64,000 bases of DNA. It comes from Chryseobacterium gregarium DSM 19109 (GTDB taxonomy: Bacteria; Bacteroidota; Bacteroidia; Flavobacteriales; Weeksellaceae). The stretch is from NCBI RefSeq assembly GCF_000430845.1, contig NZ_AUMU01000009.1, forward strand, positions 146,691 to 210,690, written 5' to 3'. The notes beneath the pieces are model-generated. The model did not search any database and was not told the DNA's origin. It saw only the letters and a program-made list of their open reading frames with translations. Every line of letters starts with the position of its first letter. The stretch's first letter is position 1. Of this stretch, positions 46,785-54,638 are shown piece by piece. The position numbers and the translations under genes are program-made.

Positions 46785-46814
46785 CAAAAATAATAATATT
46801 TTTTTAATTTACAA
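46785..46814 (-). promoter_or_regulatory. Promoter of the str operon
   Basis: On the minus strand TTG (46812-46814), a 19-base spacer, then TATTTTTG (46785-46792). It gives a leader of about 20 bases before rpsL. Same geometry as the rplC promoter. Confidence 0.8.
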
Positions 46815-47105
46815 GCAGTTATATAGAAATAATCTTATTTACTAAAAATTAACACACAAGAACTTGCATTTAGTCAGCAATTGTAACCTGAACATTTTTG
46901 TTCCAATTAAATTTCTGATATTTACTAGTTCAATGTGGTATCAGGAATATCTGCGCTTCCAATTCATGTAAAATTTTGAAAATTTATATTAAGGCTATCT
47001 TCAAATTAAATATATTTTAAGAATTTCAAAGATAAGTATCATCAATCATGAAAATATAGTTTCGGCATGATATTTACTAAATTTATACTGTAAAAAATAA
47101 ACTGT
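46815..47105. other. Gap between the str promoter and dps
   Basis: About 290 AT-rich bases. Near the dps start, TTTACTAAATTTA (47073-47085) repeats 13 bases of the palindrome at 21272-21293; otherwise I see no repeat, RNA gene or terminator. Confidence 0.5.
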
Positions 47106-47582
47106 ATGAAAAATGCCAATATTATAGGTCTGCCGGAGGCCGACTGTGAGAAAATCGCTGAAAAACTCAATATTCTTTTAGCTAATTATTCTGTTTTTTA
47201 TCAGAACACGAGAGGGTCACACTGGAACATTAAAGGAGACCAGTTTTTCACTTTGCACCCTAAATTTGAAGAGCTCTACAATAGCCTTGTTCTTAAAATC
47301 GATGAGATTGCCGAAAGAATCCTGACCTTAGGAGCAACTCCAGCCCATAATTATTCTGATTATCTAAAGGTGGCCACCATTAAGGAAAGTCAGGAAGTAA
47401 GCGACGGAACCAAAAGCGTTGAAATTATTTTAAACTCATTCAAAGTAGTGATTGACCTGCAGAGAGAACTTCTGGAAATTACAGACGCTGCAGGAGATGA
47501 AGGAACAAATTCTCAGATGAGCGACTACATTACAGAACAGGAAAAAGAAGTCTGGATGTATAATTCTTACCTTGGAAAGTAA
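47106..47582 (+). CDS. dps: Dps-family DNA-protection ferritin
   Basis: 158 residues of the four-helix Dps fold: ANYSVFYQNTRGSHWNIKGD carrying the His/Trp of the ferroxidase site, and KFEELYNSLVLKIDEIAERI with the Asp/Glu ligands of the partner subunit. Twelve-subunit shells store iron and detoxify peroxide, binding DNA in some species. The N-terminus is short and not Lys-rich, so direct DNA binding is uncertain. Single gene with its own terminator. Confidence 0.93.
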   Translation: MKNANIIGLPEADCEKIAEKLNILLANYSVFYQNTRGSHWNIKGDQFFTLHPKFEELYNSLVLKIDEIAERILTLGATPAHNYSDYLKVATIKESQEVSDGTKSVEIILNSFKVVIDLQRELLEITDAAGDEGTNSQMSDYITEQEKEVWMYNSYLGK

Positions 47583-47604
47583 ATAAATTTACTTTAAGAT
47601 TAAA

Positions 47605-47633
47605 AAAATCACCTTACATTTAGGTGATTTTAT
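47605..47633 (+). terminator. Terminator of dps
   Basis: Stem AAAATCACCT / AGGTGATTTT with a 7-base loop and TATTTTT. It starts 22 bp after the stop. Confidence 0.85.
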
Positions 47634-47643
47634 TTTTAATAAT

Positions 47644-47651
47644 TATATTTG
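47644..47651 (+). promoter_or_regulatory. Candidate -7 element for pncB
   Basis: TATATTTG lies 18 bp before the pncB ATG; the leader would be about 15 bases. No clear TTG at ideal spacing. Confidence 0.55.
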
Positions 47652-47669
47652 CGTAAAAATTACACAATA

Positions 47670-48848
47670 ATGCAGGAAATACGACTGAACTCAATTTTAG
47701 ATAATGACTTTTATAAGATTACCATGCAGAATGCCGTGGTAAAGTTATTTCCCTCTTCCATCGTGAAGTACGAATTCATCAACAGAGGAAAACATCAGTT
47801 CCCGGAAGGTTTTGATGCGGCACTCAGAGAAGCCGTGAATAAAATGGCTGAGCTTACCTTAACCAGAGAAGAAAAAAAATTCATGGCAAAAACCTGCCCG
47901 TATATTGATCTTCCCTATCTCGATTTTCTTGAAGGCTATCATTATGATCCTTCTGAAGTAAAAATCCGTCAGGAAGGAGGCGAACTTTCCGTAGTGGTTG
48001 AAGGACTGTGGTACAGGACCATCCTTTGGGAAGTGCCTTTATTGGCCCTAATCAGCGAACTTCATTATGAAATCAATCACATGGAGCGGGACCCTAATGA
48101 GGTTGTGATGCATAAAACGCTTGACAAAGCAGATTCACTAGCAAAACTGGGAGTGACATTTGCAGAGTTCGGTACCCGGAGAAGGCATTCTTACAAAGTT
48201 CAGAATCTGGTCATGGAAGCTTTAAACCAGAAAAAAGAATCTACTTTTATAGGCAGTTCAAATGTACATTTCGCTATGAAATACGGAGTAAAGCCTATAG
48301 GAACCCACGCCCATGAATGGTTTATGTTCCATGCAGCAGAGTACGGCTTCAAAATGGCCAATGAGCTGGCCCTGGAGCATTGGGTCGATGTATACAGGGG
48401 TGATTTGGGAGTTGCCCTTTCGGATACTTATACCACCGACGTTTTTTTCCAGCAGTTTGACAAAAAATTTGCAAAGCTTTTTGATGGTGTCCGTCACGAC
48501 AGCGGAGATCCGCTTGAATTTGCAGATAAAACCATTGCCCACTACCAAAGGCACGGAATCAATCCTTTATTTAAATACATCATTTTTTCAGACGCTTTAA
48601 ATTTGGAAAAAGTAGAAGAAATTACCAATTACTGCAGGGGAAAAATAGGAATCTCATTCGGAATAGGAACCAACCTTACCAATGATGTCGGCTTAAAACC
48701 TATGAATATTGTAATGAAACTGATCGGGGTACAGGCTCCAAACAAAGAATGGATCCCAACCGTAAAACTTTCCGATGAACATGGAAAATATACCGGAGAT
48801 CCCAAAATGATTGAACTGGCAAAAGAGTTTCTAAGAATAAAAGATTAA
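47670..48848 (+). CDS. pncB: Nicotinate phosphoribosyltransferase
   Basis: 392 residues from the ATG at 47670; the in-frame ATG at 47649 overlaps the -7 element and is rejected. Makes nicotinate mononucleotide in NAD salvage. Motifs: DNDFYKITMQNAVVKLFP, GTRRRHSYKVQNL with the phosphorylated-His site, HAHEWFMFHAAEYGF, DGVRHDSGDPLEFADK, SFGIGTNLTND. Single gene. Confidence 0.96.
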   Translation: MQEIRLNSILDNDFYKITMQNAVVKLFPSSIVKYEFINRGKHQFPEGFDAALREAVNKMAELTLTREEKKFMAKTCPYIDLPYLDFLEGYHYDPSEVKIRQEGGELSVVVEGLWYRTILWEVPLLALISELHYEINHMERDPNEVVMHKTLDKADSLAKLGVTFAEFGTRRRHSYKVQNLVMEALNQKKESTFIGSSNVHFAMKYGVKPIGTHAHEWFMFHAAEYGFKMANELALEHWVDVYRGDLGVALSDTYTTDVFFQQFDKKFAKLFDGVRHDSGDPLEFADKTIAHYQRHGINPLFKYIIFSDALNLEKVEEITNYCRGKIGISFGIGTNLTNDVGLKPMNIVMKLIGVQAPNKEWIPTVKLSDEHGKYTGDPKMIELAKEFLRIKD

Positions 48849-49000
48849 GCAGCATAGCTATATATAAGCAAAGCTCAAATTAATTTAATTTTTTATCAAA
48901 CAGTAGTGATTATTTTCATATTTTAGCTAATACATTAAGATTATTAATCTTATTATGAGAACATTATAAACAGAGTCATTAATCACTAAAAAATTAAACC

Positions 49001-49243
49001 ATGAAAAAAATCAATTTGACTAAACTTTCCAGACAATCACTTAAAGATGTTTTCGGAGGAACACTTCACCCTGCTTTGGAGTGTTATTCCGACGGACAAT
49101 GTGCCCGATACGGAGAAGCACTTATCAGATGTCCAGACGGAACCACTTCAATGACCAATTACTGGTGCATGGGCGGAAAATGCATGATCAATACAGGATT
49201 TTGTCCTCCTATTGAAATTACAGGACCCGTTTTGGTGCCATAA
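49001..49243 (+). CDS. GG-leader Cys-rich peptide (bacteriocin-like), second copy of the type
   Basis: 80 residues. Leader MKKINLTKLSRQSLKDVFGG (double Gly at 19-20), then a 60-residue core with six Cys (28, 34, 44, 56, 61, 68; for example ECYSDGQC, YWCMGGKC) and an aliphatic Pro-rich end. The leader shares LSR-Q-K-GG spacing with the peptide at 14251 although the cores differ. No processing transporter lies nearby. Own terminator downstream. Function could be antimicrobial or signalling. Confidence 0.78.
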   Translation: MKKINLTKLSRQSLKDVFGGTLHPALECYSDGQCARYGEALIRCPDGTTSMTNYWCMGGKCMINTGFCPPIEITGPVLVP

Positions 49244-49273
49244 AAATAACAAAAATCAGACTTTATATTACCC

Positions 49274-49301
49274 AGTGAGCCTTTCCGGCTCACTTTTTTT
49301 T
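49274..49301 (+). terminator. Terminator of the GG-leader peptide gene
   Basis: Stem AGTGAGCC / GGCTCACT with a 5-base loop then eight T. 30 bp after the stop. Confidence 0.92.
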
Positions 49302-49431
49302 GCAGATGATTTCTATATCATCTTTTAAAAATTAAAAACAGAAGAAGTTTTGAAGAATCAGATTGAAAGATTTTCAGCAACCTAACGGCATTAAAAAGGT
49401 TTCCCGTAAAACAAATCAGCTATTCTTTTTG

Positions 49432-49439
49432 TAATTTTG
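49432..49439 (+). promoter_or_regulatory. Candidate -7 element for rmuC, very close to the start codon
   Basis: TAATTTTG ends 4 bases before the ATG at 49444. With normal Bacteroidota spacing the transcript would start within one or two bases of the start codon. Confidence 0.5.
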
Positions 49440-49443
49440 AAAT

Positions 49444-50946
49444 ATGGAGATGATATATTTAATAACCGGATGTATTTTAGGAGGAATTATGGGTGCAGTC
49501 ATCCTGTATTTCATGTTGAAGTCATCCATGGTTTCCAGGAGCTCTTATGATGAACTGAATAACCTGTACATTAAAAACAATGCAGATGCGGAAAATTCTT
49601 GTCAGAAAATACAGGAATTATCTCAAATCATTATTAAGGAAAAAGAGTTCAGCTTACAGCAGTCTGATCTTCTGAATGATCTTAAAAATGAATTCGCAAA
49701 AATCTCTGCGGAATATACCTCTTTGAATATCCAGTTCCTGGAACAGAAGCACCTGAGCTCCAGGCAAAATACACAGATCGAAAATCTATTGACAGAAAAA
49801 CAGCATATTTTTGCTAAAAACGCTGAGCTTTCCGCTATCAATCAAAGCTTGCAGAAGTCCCTCGAAACCCAGAAATCGGAAATCAGCAAGATTCAGGAAG
49901 AATCAAAGATGCAGTTTGAGAATCTTGCCAATAAAATCCTGGAAGAAAAAACAGAAAAGTTCACAGCTCTGAACCAAAACAACTTAAAAAATATTCTCGA
50001 ACCTTTCCAGGAAAAGATCACCGACCTGAAAAACCGCGTCAATGAAGCCTATGAAAAAGAAAACAAAGAACGTTTTTCACTTGCGGAAAAAGTAAGGGAG
50101 CTCGCCGAACTGAACCAGCAGATCTCGGAAGATGCCAAAAAACTGACCCGGGCCTTAAAAGGCGAAAGCAAAACCCAGGGAAACTGGGGCGAGATGATCC
50201 TGGAAAGTATCCTGGAAAAATCCGGGCTGGCAAAAGGCAGGGAATATTTTCTGGAACATGAGCTCCGCGACGAAGACAACAAAGCACTTTTCTCAGAATT
50301 TTCAGGGAAGAAAATGCGGCCCGATGCCGTTATAAAATATCCGGACGAAAGGAATGTGATTATTGATTCCAAAGTTTCTTTAACCGCATTTACCGAACTG
50401 GTTGATGAGACCGATCAGGATATTTATTTGATAAAATTAAATCAGCACTTATCTTCCGTTAAAAACCATATCAGCCAATTGAGCCAGAAAGCCTATGACG
50501 ATTACGGAAAATCCCTTGATTTTGTGATGATGTTTATCCCAAGTGAGCCCGCTTATATCGCAGCCATGCAGGCAGACCAGAATCTCTGGAATTTCGCGTA
50601 TGATAAAAGGATATTGTTGTTAAACCCAAGCAACCTTATTACTTCATTAAAACTGATCGCCGACCTCTGGAAACGTGAATACCAGAACAGGAACTCTATG
50701 GAAATTGCAGACAGAGGAGCAAAACTCTATGATAAATTCGTAGGCTTCGTTGACAATTTAGAGAAAGTCGGAAAAAATCTGGATCAGGCCAAAAATGTAT
50801 ACAATGAGGCATACAAACAGCTTTCAACAGGAAATGACAATCTAGTTACACAGACGCAGAAATTAAAATCGTTAGGCATAAAAAACAAAAAGGAACTTCC
50901 GCAGAGCCTGATTGAACAATCCCAGATCCCTCATGATATATCTTAG
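49444..50946 (+). CDS. rmuC: DNA recombination protein RmuC
   Basis: 500 residues: N-terminal membrane span (about 5-25), a long coiled coil (about 40-225), then the RmuC nuclease-like domain (ESKTQGNWGEMILESILEKS, MRPDAVIKYPDERNVIIDSK, SLTAFTELVDETD, VMMFIPSEPAYIAA). RmuC limits DNA rearrangements and is found in defence contexts in some species. The PD-(D/E)xK-type residues (Glu in GNWGEMILE, DAVI, DSKVS) are all present. Single gene. Confidence 0.93.
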   Translation: MEMIYLITGCILGGIMGAVILYFMLKSSMVSRSSYDELNNLYIKNNADAENSCQKIQELSQIIIKEKEFSLQQSDLLNDLKNEFAKISAEYTSLNIQFLEQKHLSSRQNTQIENLLTEKQHIFAKNAELSAINQSLQKSLETQKSEISKIQEESKMQFENLANKILEEKTEKFTALNQNNLKNILEPFQEKITDLKNRVNEAYEKENKERFSLAEKVRELAELNQQISEDAKKLTRALKGESKTQGNWGEMILESILEKSGLAKGREYFLEHELRDEDNKALFSEFSGKKMRPDAVIKYPDERNVIIDSKVSLTAFTELVDETDQDIYLIKLNQHLSSVKNHISQLSQKAYDDYGKSLDFVMMFIPSEPAYIAAMQADQNLWNFAYDKRILLLNPSNLITSLKLIADLWKREYQNRNSMEIADRGAKLYDKFVGFVDNLEKVGKNLDQAKNVYNEAYKQLSTGNDNLVTQTQKLKSLGIKNKKELPQSLIEQSQIPHDIS

Positions 50947-50969
50947 TAGAAAAAAAATTTCAAGATAAG

Positions 50970-50995
50970 AATCCCGGTTATCGATCGGGATTTTC
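50970..50995 (+). terminator. Terminator of rmuC
   Basis: Stem AATCCCG / CGGGATT then TTCG; about 24 bp after the stop. T-tract is short. Confidence 0.7.
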
Positions 50996-51039
50996 GTTGC
51001 TTAAAATCCAATTTAAAGGATCTTAAAAATAATTTTACA

Positions 51040-51047
51040 TAATTTTG
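51040..51047 (+). promoter_or_regulatory. Candidate -7 element for the SpoU methyltransferase, very close to the start
   Basis: TAATTTTG ends 4 bases before the ATG at 51052, the same arrangement as at rmuC. No TTG at ideal spacing. Confidence 0.5.
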
Positions 51048-51051
51048 CAGA

Positions 51052-51819
51052 ATGTTAATAGAAAGTTTTCAGAACGAAAAGGTAAAACACCTTACCCGAC
51101 TTCTCACAGATAACAGATTCCGTAAAAAATCGGAAGTCTTTGCGGTAGAAGGCCAGCAGGAGAATGAGCGGGCCCTGCAATTCGAATTTGAACCTGTAGA
51201 ATTTTTCATCTGCGAAAAAATATACGATAAAGAGCTTCCAAAAGGAAAAGTCCATCTGATCAGCGAAAAGATATATGAAAAAACGGCCTACAGAGGAAGT
51301 TCTGAAGGCATTATCGGAGTTTACAGAATAAAGGAAACCGATATTTCTTCATTTGCACCCAAAGAAAATGCTACGGTAATTATTGTTGAGGGCGTGGAAA
51401 AGCCGGGAAATTTAGGCGCCATCCTGAGAAGCTGCGAGGCGTTCGGAATTGATGCGCTTATTGTTTCGGACGGCAAGACAGACTTTTATAATCCTAATGT
51501 AATCAGATCTAGCGTAGGCTGTCTGTTCGGGATGGAGGTATTTCAGGCTGACAATCAACAGACTTTTGAATACCTGCAGAGAAACAACTTCATTATTTAT
51601 ACGACGATAATGGATGAAACGGCAGAAGATCTTTCCAAAAGGGATTTCAAACAGAGATCCGCAGTTTTATTCGGGACGGAACATTCAGGGCTGAGTGATT
51701 TCTGGATCGGAAAAGGGCGCAATACATTAATTCCGATGGCCGGCAGCATTGATTCTCTGAATCTCAGCAATGCCGTGGCAATTACCTGTTATGAAGTGCT
51801 GCGGCAGAAGAAAGACTAA
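51052..51819 (+). CDS. TrmH/SpoU-family RNA 2'-O-methyltransferase
   Basis: 255 residues. An N-terminal substrate-binding domain (EVFAVEGQQENERALQ) is followed by a SPOUT domain with the three knot motifs: VEGVEKPGNLGAILRSCEAFG, LFGTEHSGLS and SIDSLNLSNAVAI. Methylates a ribose in 23S rRNA or tRNA with SAM; the exact site cannot be read. Ends at a terminator shared with the convergent lipoprotein gene. Confidence 0.92.
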   Translation: MLIESFQNEKVKHLTRLLTDNRFRKKSEVFAVEGQQENERALQFEFEPVEFFICEKIYDKELPKGKVHLISEKIYEKTAYRGSSEGIIGVYRIKETDISSFAPKENATVIIVEGVEKPGNLGAILRSCEAFGIDALIVSDGKTDFYNPNVIRSSVGCLFGMEVFQADNQQTFEYLQRNNFIIYTTIMDETAEDLSKRDFKQRSAVLFGTEHSGLSDFWIGKGRNTLIPMAGSIDSLNLSNAVAITCYEVLRQKKD

Positions 51820-51850
51820 CTATAGCATTACTTGTCGTCAATTAAAATAA

Positions 51851-51880
51851 AAAAAACCGTTCCACTGAGTGAAACGGTTC
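51851..51880. terminator. Bidirectional terminator
   Basis: Stem AACCGTT-c-CAC / GTG-a-AACGGTT with A and T runs on both sides, between the convergent methyltransferase and lipoprotein genes. Confidence 0.85.
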
Positions 51881-51903
51881 TTATTTTTAAAGCTTTGCTT
51901 TAA

Positions 51904-52176
51904 TTATTTTTTAGTAGCAGCTTCTTCTTTTTTCTCTTCAGCTTTTACTTCTTCTTTAGCAACTTTAGCATCAGCTTTTACTGAATCAGTAGTAGCGTTA
52001 GCAGTAGCTTTTACTGAATCTACAGTAGCATCAGCTGTAGAATCAATAGCGTTAGTAGCTGAATCAGCAGTAGCGTTTATTGAATCTTTAGATCCTTCAG
52101 TAGTGTTAGCTTCAGTTTTTTTACAAGCAACTAGAGAGATTGCAGCGATAGCAGCTACGAATAATGACTTTTTCAT
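51904..52176 (-). CDS. Low-complexity small lipoprotein
   Basis: 90 residues: signal MKKSLFVAAIAAISLVAC with lipobox LVAC (Cys18). The mature part is built from Asp-Ser / Ala-Thr repeats (NATADSATNAIDSTADATVD, SVKATANATTDSVKADAKVA) ending in Lys/Glu-rich EEVKAEEKKEE. No family fold is visible. It resembles abundant Ala/Thr/Lys helical lipoproteins of Chryseobacterium-like bacteria. Internal repeat length could vary between strains. Confidence 0.8.
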   Translation of the reverse strand: MKKSLFVAAIAAISLVACKKTEANTTEGSKDSINATADSATNAIDSTADATVDSVKATANATTDSVKADAKVAKEEVKAEEKKEEAATKK

Positions 52177-52359
52177 AATAAATTAAATTTAATTTTGTTA
52201 ATATTGTTATATAAATCTTTTTCCTGTTCTGTTATTTGAACAAGACAAAGGTATAGCAGATAGAAAATTTGTTTATGAAAAATAATTGTAATACCTTTGT
52301 AAAATAGATTTACAAGTAAACACTACTGATAATCAATAATTTAATTATTCAACAGTAAA

Positions 52360-53541
52360 TTGACAGATTTAGATTTATTGCATTTTGAGCAGCTGAAAAA
52401 GGATGTACAGGCTCAATATCTGAAAGAACACACTCCTTCCTACGATGATATTTCGAAATGGAAGGGGATTGATATCATATACTTCCAGGAAGACCTCCGT
52501 AAAAAAGCCAAAGGCAACATCAGCGAAAAATCTTTTTATACATATTTTAAATCATCACCGGTTACCAAGCTTCCAAGAATAGACATGCTCAATTTACTGA
52601 GTATCTATGCGGGATACGAATCGTGGTATGAGTTTAAAAAGCAGCATCTTTTCTCTGGAGAACTGCTGCAGGATAATGAAGAATTATCTGAAGATGATAT
52701 CTTGGAACTGACAAAAACAGTGTCTACATCAGAGGATCTTCCCCAAAATGACATTTCAGACACAAACACACAAACTAAAGCTTCCGAAATCACCGATTTA
52801 CAAAAATCAATAACTGAAAATCAATACATTAATCAGAAATCAGGGAGTGATACAATCGCTGATATTAAACCCGTAAAAAAGACTAAAAGCTTTTTTCAGA
52901 GAAGTGCCTGGATCTTTCTGACATCAATTTTAATTATTATTACAGGACTTTTGGGATTTAAAGACACTATTTTTTCCAAAACCTATAAATACTGCTTCAG
53001 CGATGCAGACCGGGGAGCAGGTGTATTGAATATCCTTGAAATAAAGGTGATCAAAGAAAACGAATCGCCTATCCTTTATAAAATAAAACCTGGTGAATGT
53101 TTTTATTATTCCACAAAAGATAAAAACCTGAAAATGCAGATCAGCGCTCCATTCTATGAATACCTGGAAGTCAACAGAAGCCTTGAAAATGCACCGGATG
53201 AGGAAATGATTGAATTGAAGCCGGACGATTATAAAATGGCTGCCTATTATTTCTCCATTAAAGATGTAACCGGTGCCCCGAAAGAGGAACAGCTCGCGCT
53301 TATTAAGCAGAAAAGAAACCAGCTTGAAAATCTGATCAGCAACAATGCGGTCATCTATCAGGTATATGACAACAGTACTTATGGAATTGAAAGACTTGAT
53401 AAACAAAAGTATATTACACTCGTAACAACCCCTACTACTTCACTTAAGAACCTGAGTGTAATAGAAATGAGAAAGGACAATAACGGAAAGATCATCTCCA
53501 TTAAATTTAAAATTGCAACCACAGATGAAAATAATAAATAA
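52360..53541 (+). CDS. Single-span membrane protein with flavobacterial N-terminal domain
   Basis: 393 residues starting at TTG; an in-frame stop lies 18 bases upstream and the first internal ATG is about 70 codons in, after a well-formed domain. The N-terminal ~95 residues (YDDISKWKGIDIIYFQEDLR, ISEKSFYTYFKSS, LPRIDMLNLLSIYAGYESW) match a helical module I have seen at the start of several flavobacterial proteins, possibly DNA- or protein-binding. Then an acidic linker, one membrane span (about 184-206) and a C-terminal outside domain. It overlaps the next lipoprotein gene by 17 bp. Confidence 0.75.
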   Translation: MTDLDLLHFEQLKKDVQAQYLKEHTPSYDDISKWKGIDIIYFQEDLRKKAKGNISEKSFYTYFKSSPVTKLPRIDMLNLLSIYAGYESWYEFKKQHLFSGELLQDNEELSEDDILELTKTVSTSEDLPQNDISDTNTQTKASEITDLQKSITENQYINQKSGSDTIADIKPVKKTKSFFQRSAWIFLTSILIIITGLLGFKDTIFSKTYKYCFSDADRGAGVLNILEIKVIKENESPILYKIKPGECFYYSTKDKNLKMQISAPFYEYLEVNRSLENAPDEEMIELKPDDYKMAAYYFSIKDVTGAPKEEQLALIKQKRNQLENLISNNAVIYQVYDNSTYGIERLDKQKYITLVTTPTTSLKNLSVIEMRKDNNGKIISIKFKIATTDENNK

Positions 53542-54109
53542 CTTTTTAATTTTTGCCCTGTTATTTCTTGCATTGGTTTCATGTAATAATAAAAAGACAG
53601 AAATAAGCGATCTGGATAAACTCAGAAACAGCAATAACACAAAAACCTATCCTGCGGTACAGATGGACAGCGCGCAGGCCATTAATCTGATTACCAGACA
53701 GAAAGTACAGGAACTCCTGGATTTGTCTACATTATATCTTTCAGGAAACAGAAATACGGAGATTGATACCGTGATCTATTCACAGATGCAGAGCTACTTC
53801 CATAAACCGGACAGTTTAACATTCAAAAAATTATTCCGTGAACTGGACAGCTTGAAAGTAAAAAGCGTAAAAGTAAATAACCTGGAGGTGTATAAAGATT
53901 TTTACAATAAGGACACCCTGGATTTTGCTAAATTCAGCGTGGAATATTTTGATAACAAGAACCGGTCACTGGGATCTTTTGAGAAAAATGCTCAATACAT
54001 TCTGGTTTCTACCCCCAATACCAACAGAGAATTTAGATTCTTCTTTCTAGATTTTTATTCCAATCCTTTACTGAAGAAAGATAGTATATCTGTAGGCGTA
54101 ACCAAATAG
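53525..54109 (+). CDS. Lipoprotein of unknown function, partner of the preceding gene
   Basis: 194 residues from the ATG at 53525. Signal MKIINNFLIFALLFLALVSC with lipobox LVSC (Cys20). The mature part is helical then beta (LITRQKVQELLDLSTLYLSG, FAKFSVEYFDNKNRS, REFRFFFLDFYSNP). No family recognised. It overlaps the upstream membrane protein by 17 bp and the convergent folate gene by 55 bp. The two overlapping genes likely act together at the envelope. Confidence 0.75.
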   Translation: MKIINNFLIFALLFLALVSCNNKKTEISDLDKLRNSNNTKTYPAVQMDSAQAINLITRQKVQELLDLSTLYLSGNRNTEIDTVIYSQMQSYFHKPDSLTFKKLFRELDSLKVKSVKVNNLEVYKDFYNKDTLDFAKFSVEYFDNKNRSLGSFEKNAQYILVSTPNTNREFRFFFLDFYSNPLLKKDSISVGVTK

Positions 54110-54633
54110 TCAAGCGAAATATCCTGTTCCCAGACATCATCGATATTTTCATCGGGGTTAAAATAATTAACTCCGGTTTTTTTTGAATTTTCTGAAATAT
54201 TCTCAAAAAAACCGTCATAGAAGCCTTTGCCGTAACCTACCCTATTCCCTTTATCATCACAGTATAGCAAAGGAGTAATTACATAGTCAAAGTCAGAACA
54301 TCCTGAATCTTCATCAGAAACCGGCTCCGAAATGCCCCAAGCATTGGTTTCAAATTTCGTATCCATAAAAATCTCAACGGAAATCAATTTCGTATCTGCA
54401 ATTTTAGGGACAAAAACCCTGATATGATGGCTTAAAAAGTAATTGATAAATAACCATGTATCAATTTCCCTGAACTTTTCAATCGGAATAAAAACATGAA
54501 CCTTCTTGCCTGTAACGGGTTTGAAATAATCAACGAAATTCTTAAAAACCTTTTCGGACAACAGGAAAGCCTCATCAGTAGACAAGGCTTTTCTTTTCTG
54601 TGTATACTTTTTTCTAAGCTCCGCTTTTAACAT
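54055..54633 (-). CDS. 5-formyltetrahydrofolate cyclo-ligase
   Basis: 192 residues. Converts 5-formyl-THF to methenyl-THF with ATP. N-terminal KAELRKKYTQKRKALS, mid VHVFIPIEKFREIDTW, PLLYCDDKGNRVGYGKGFYD with the phosphate-binding G-Y-G-x-G-F-Y-D motif. Its last 18 codons overlap the end of the lipoprotein gene on the other strand. It lies 5 bp after trhO in a two-gene operon. Confidence 0.92.
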   Translation of the reverse strand: MLKAELRKKYTQKRKALSTDEAFLLSEKVFKNFVDYFKPVTGKKVHVFIPIEKFREIDTWLFINYFLSHHIRVFVPKIADTKLISVEIFMDTKFETNAWGISEPVSDEDSGCSDFDYVITPLLYCDDKGNRVGYGKGFYDGFFENISENSKKTGVNYFNPDENIDDVWEQDISLDYLVTPTDILSFFSKGLE

Positions 54634-54638
54634 GGTTA

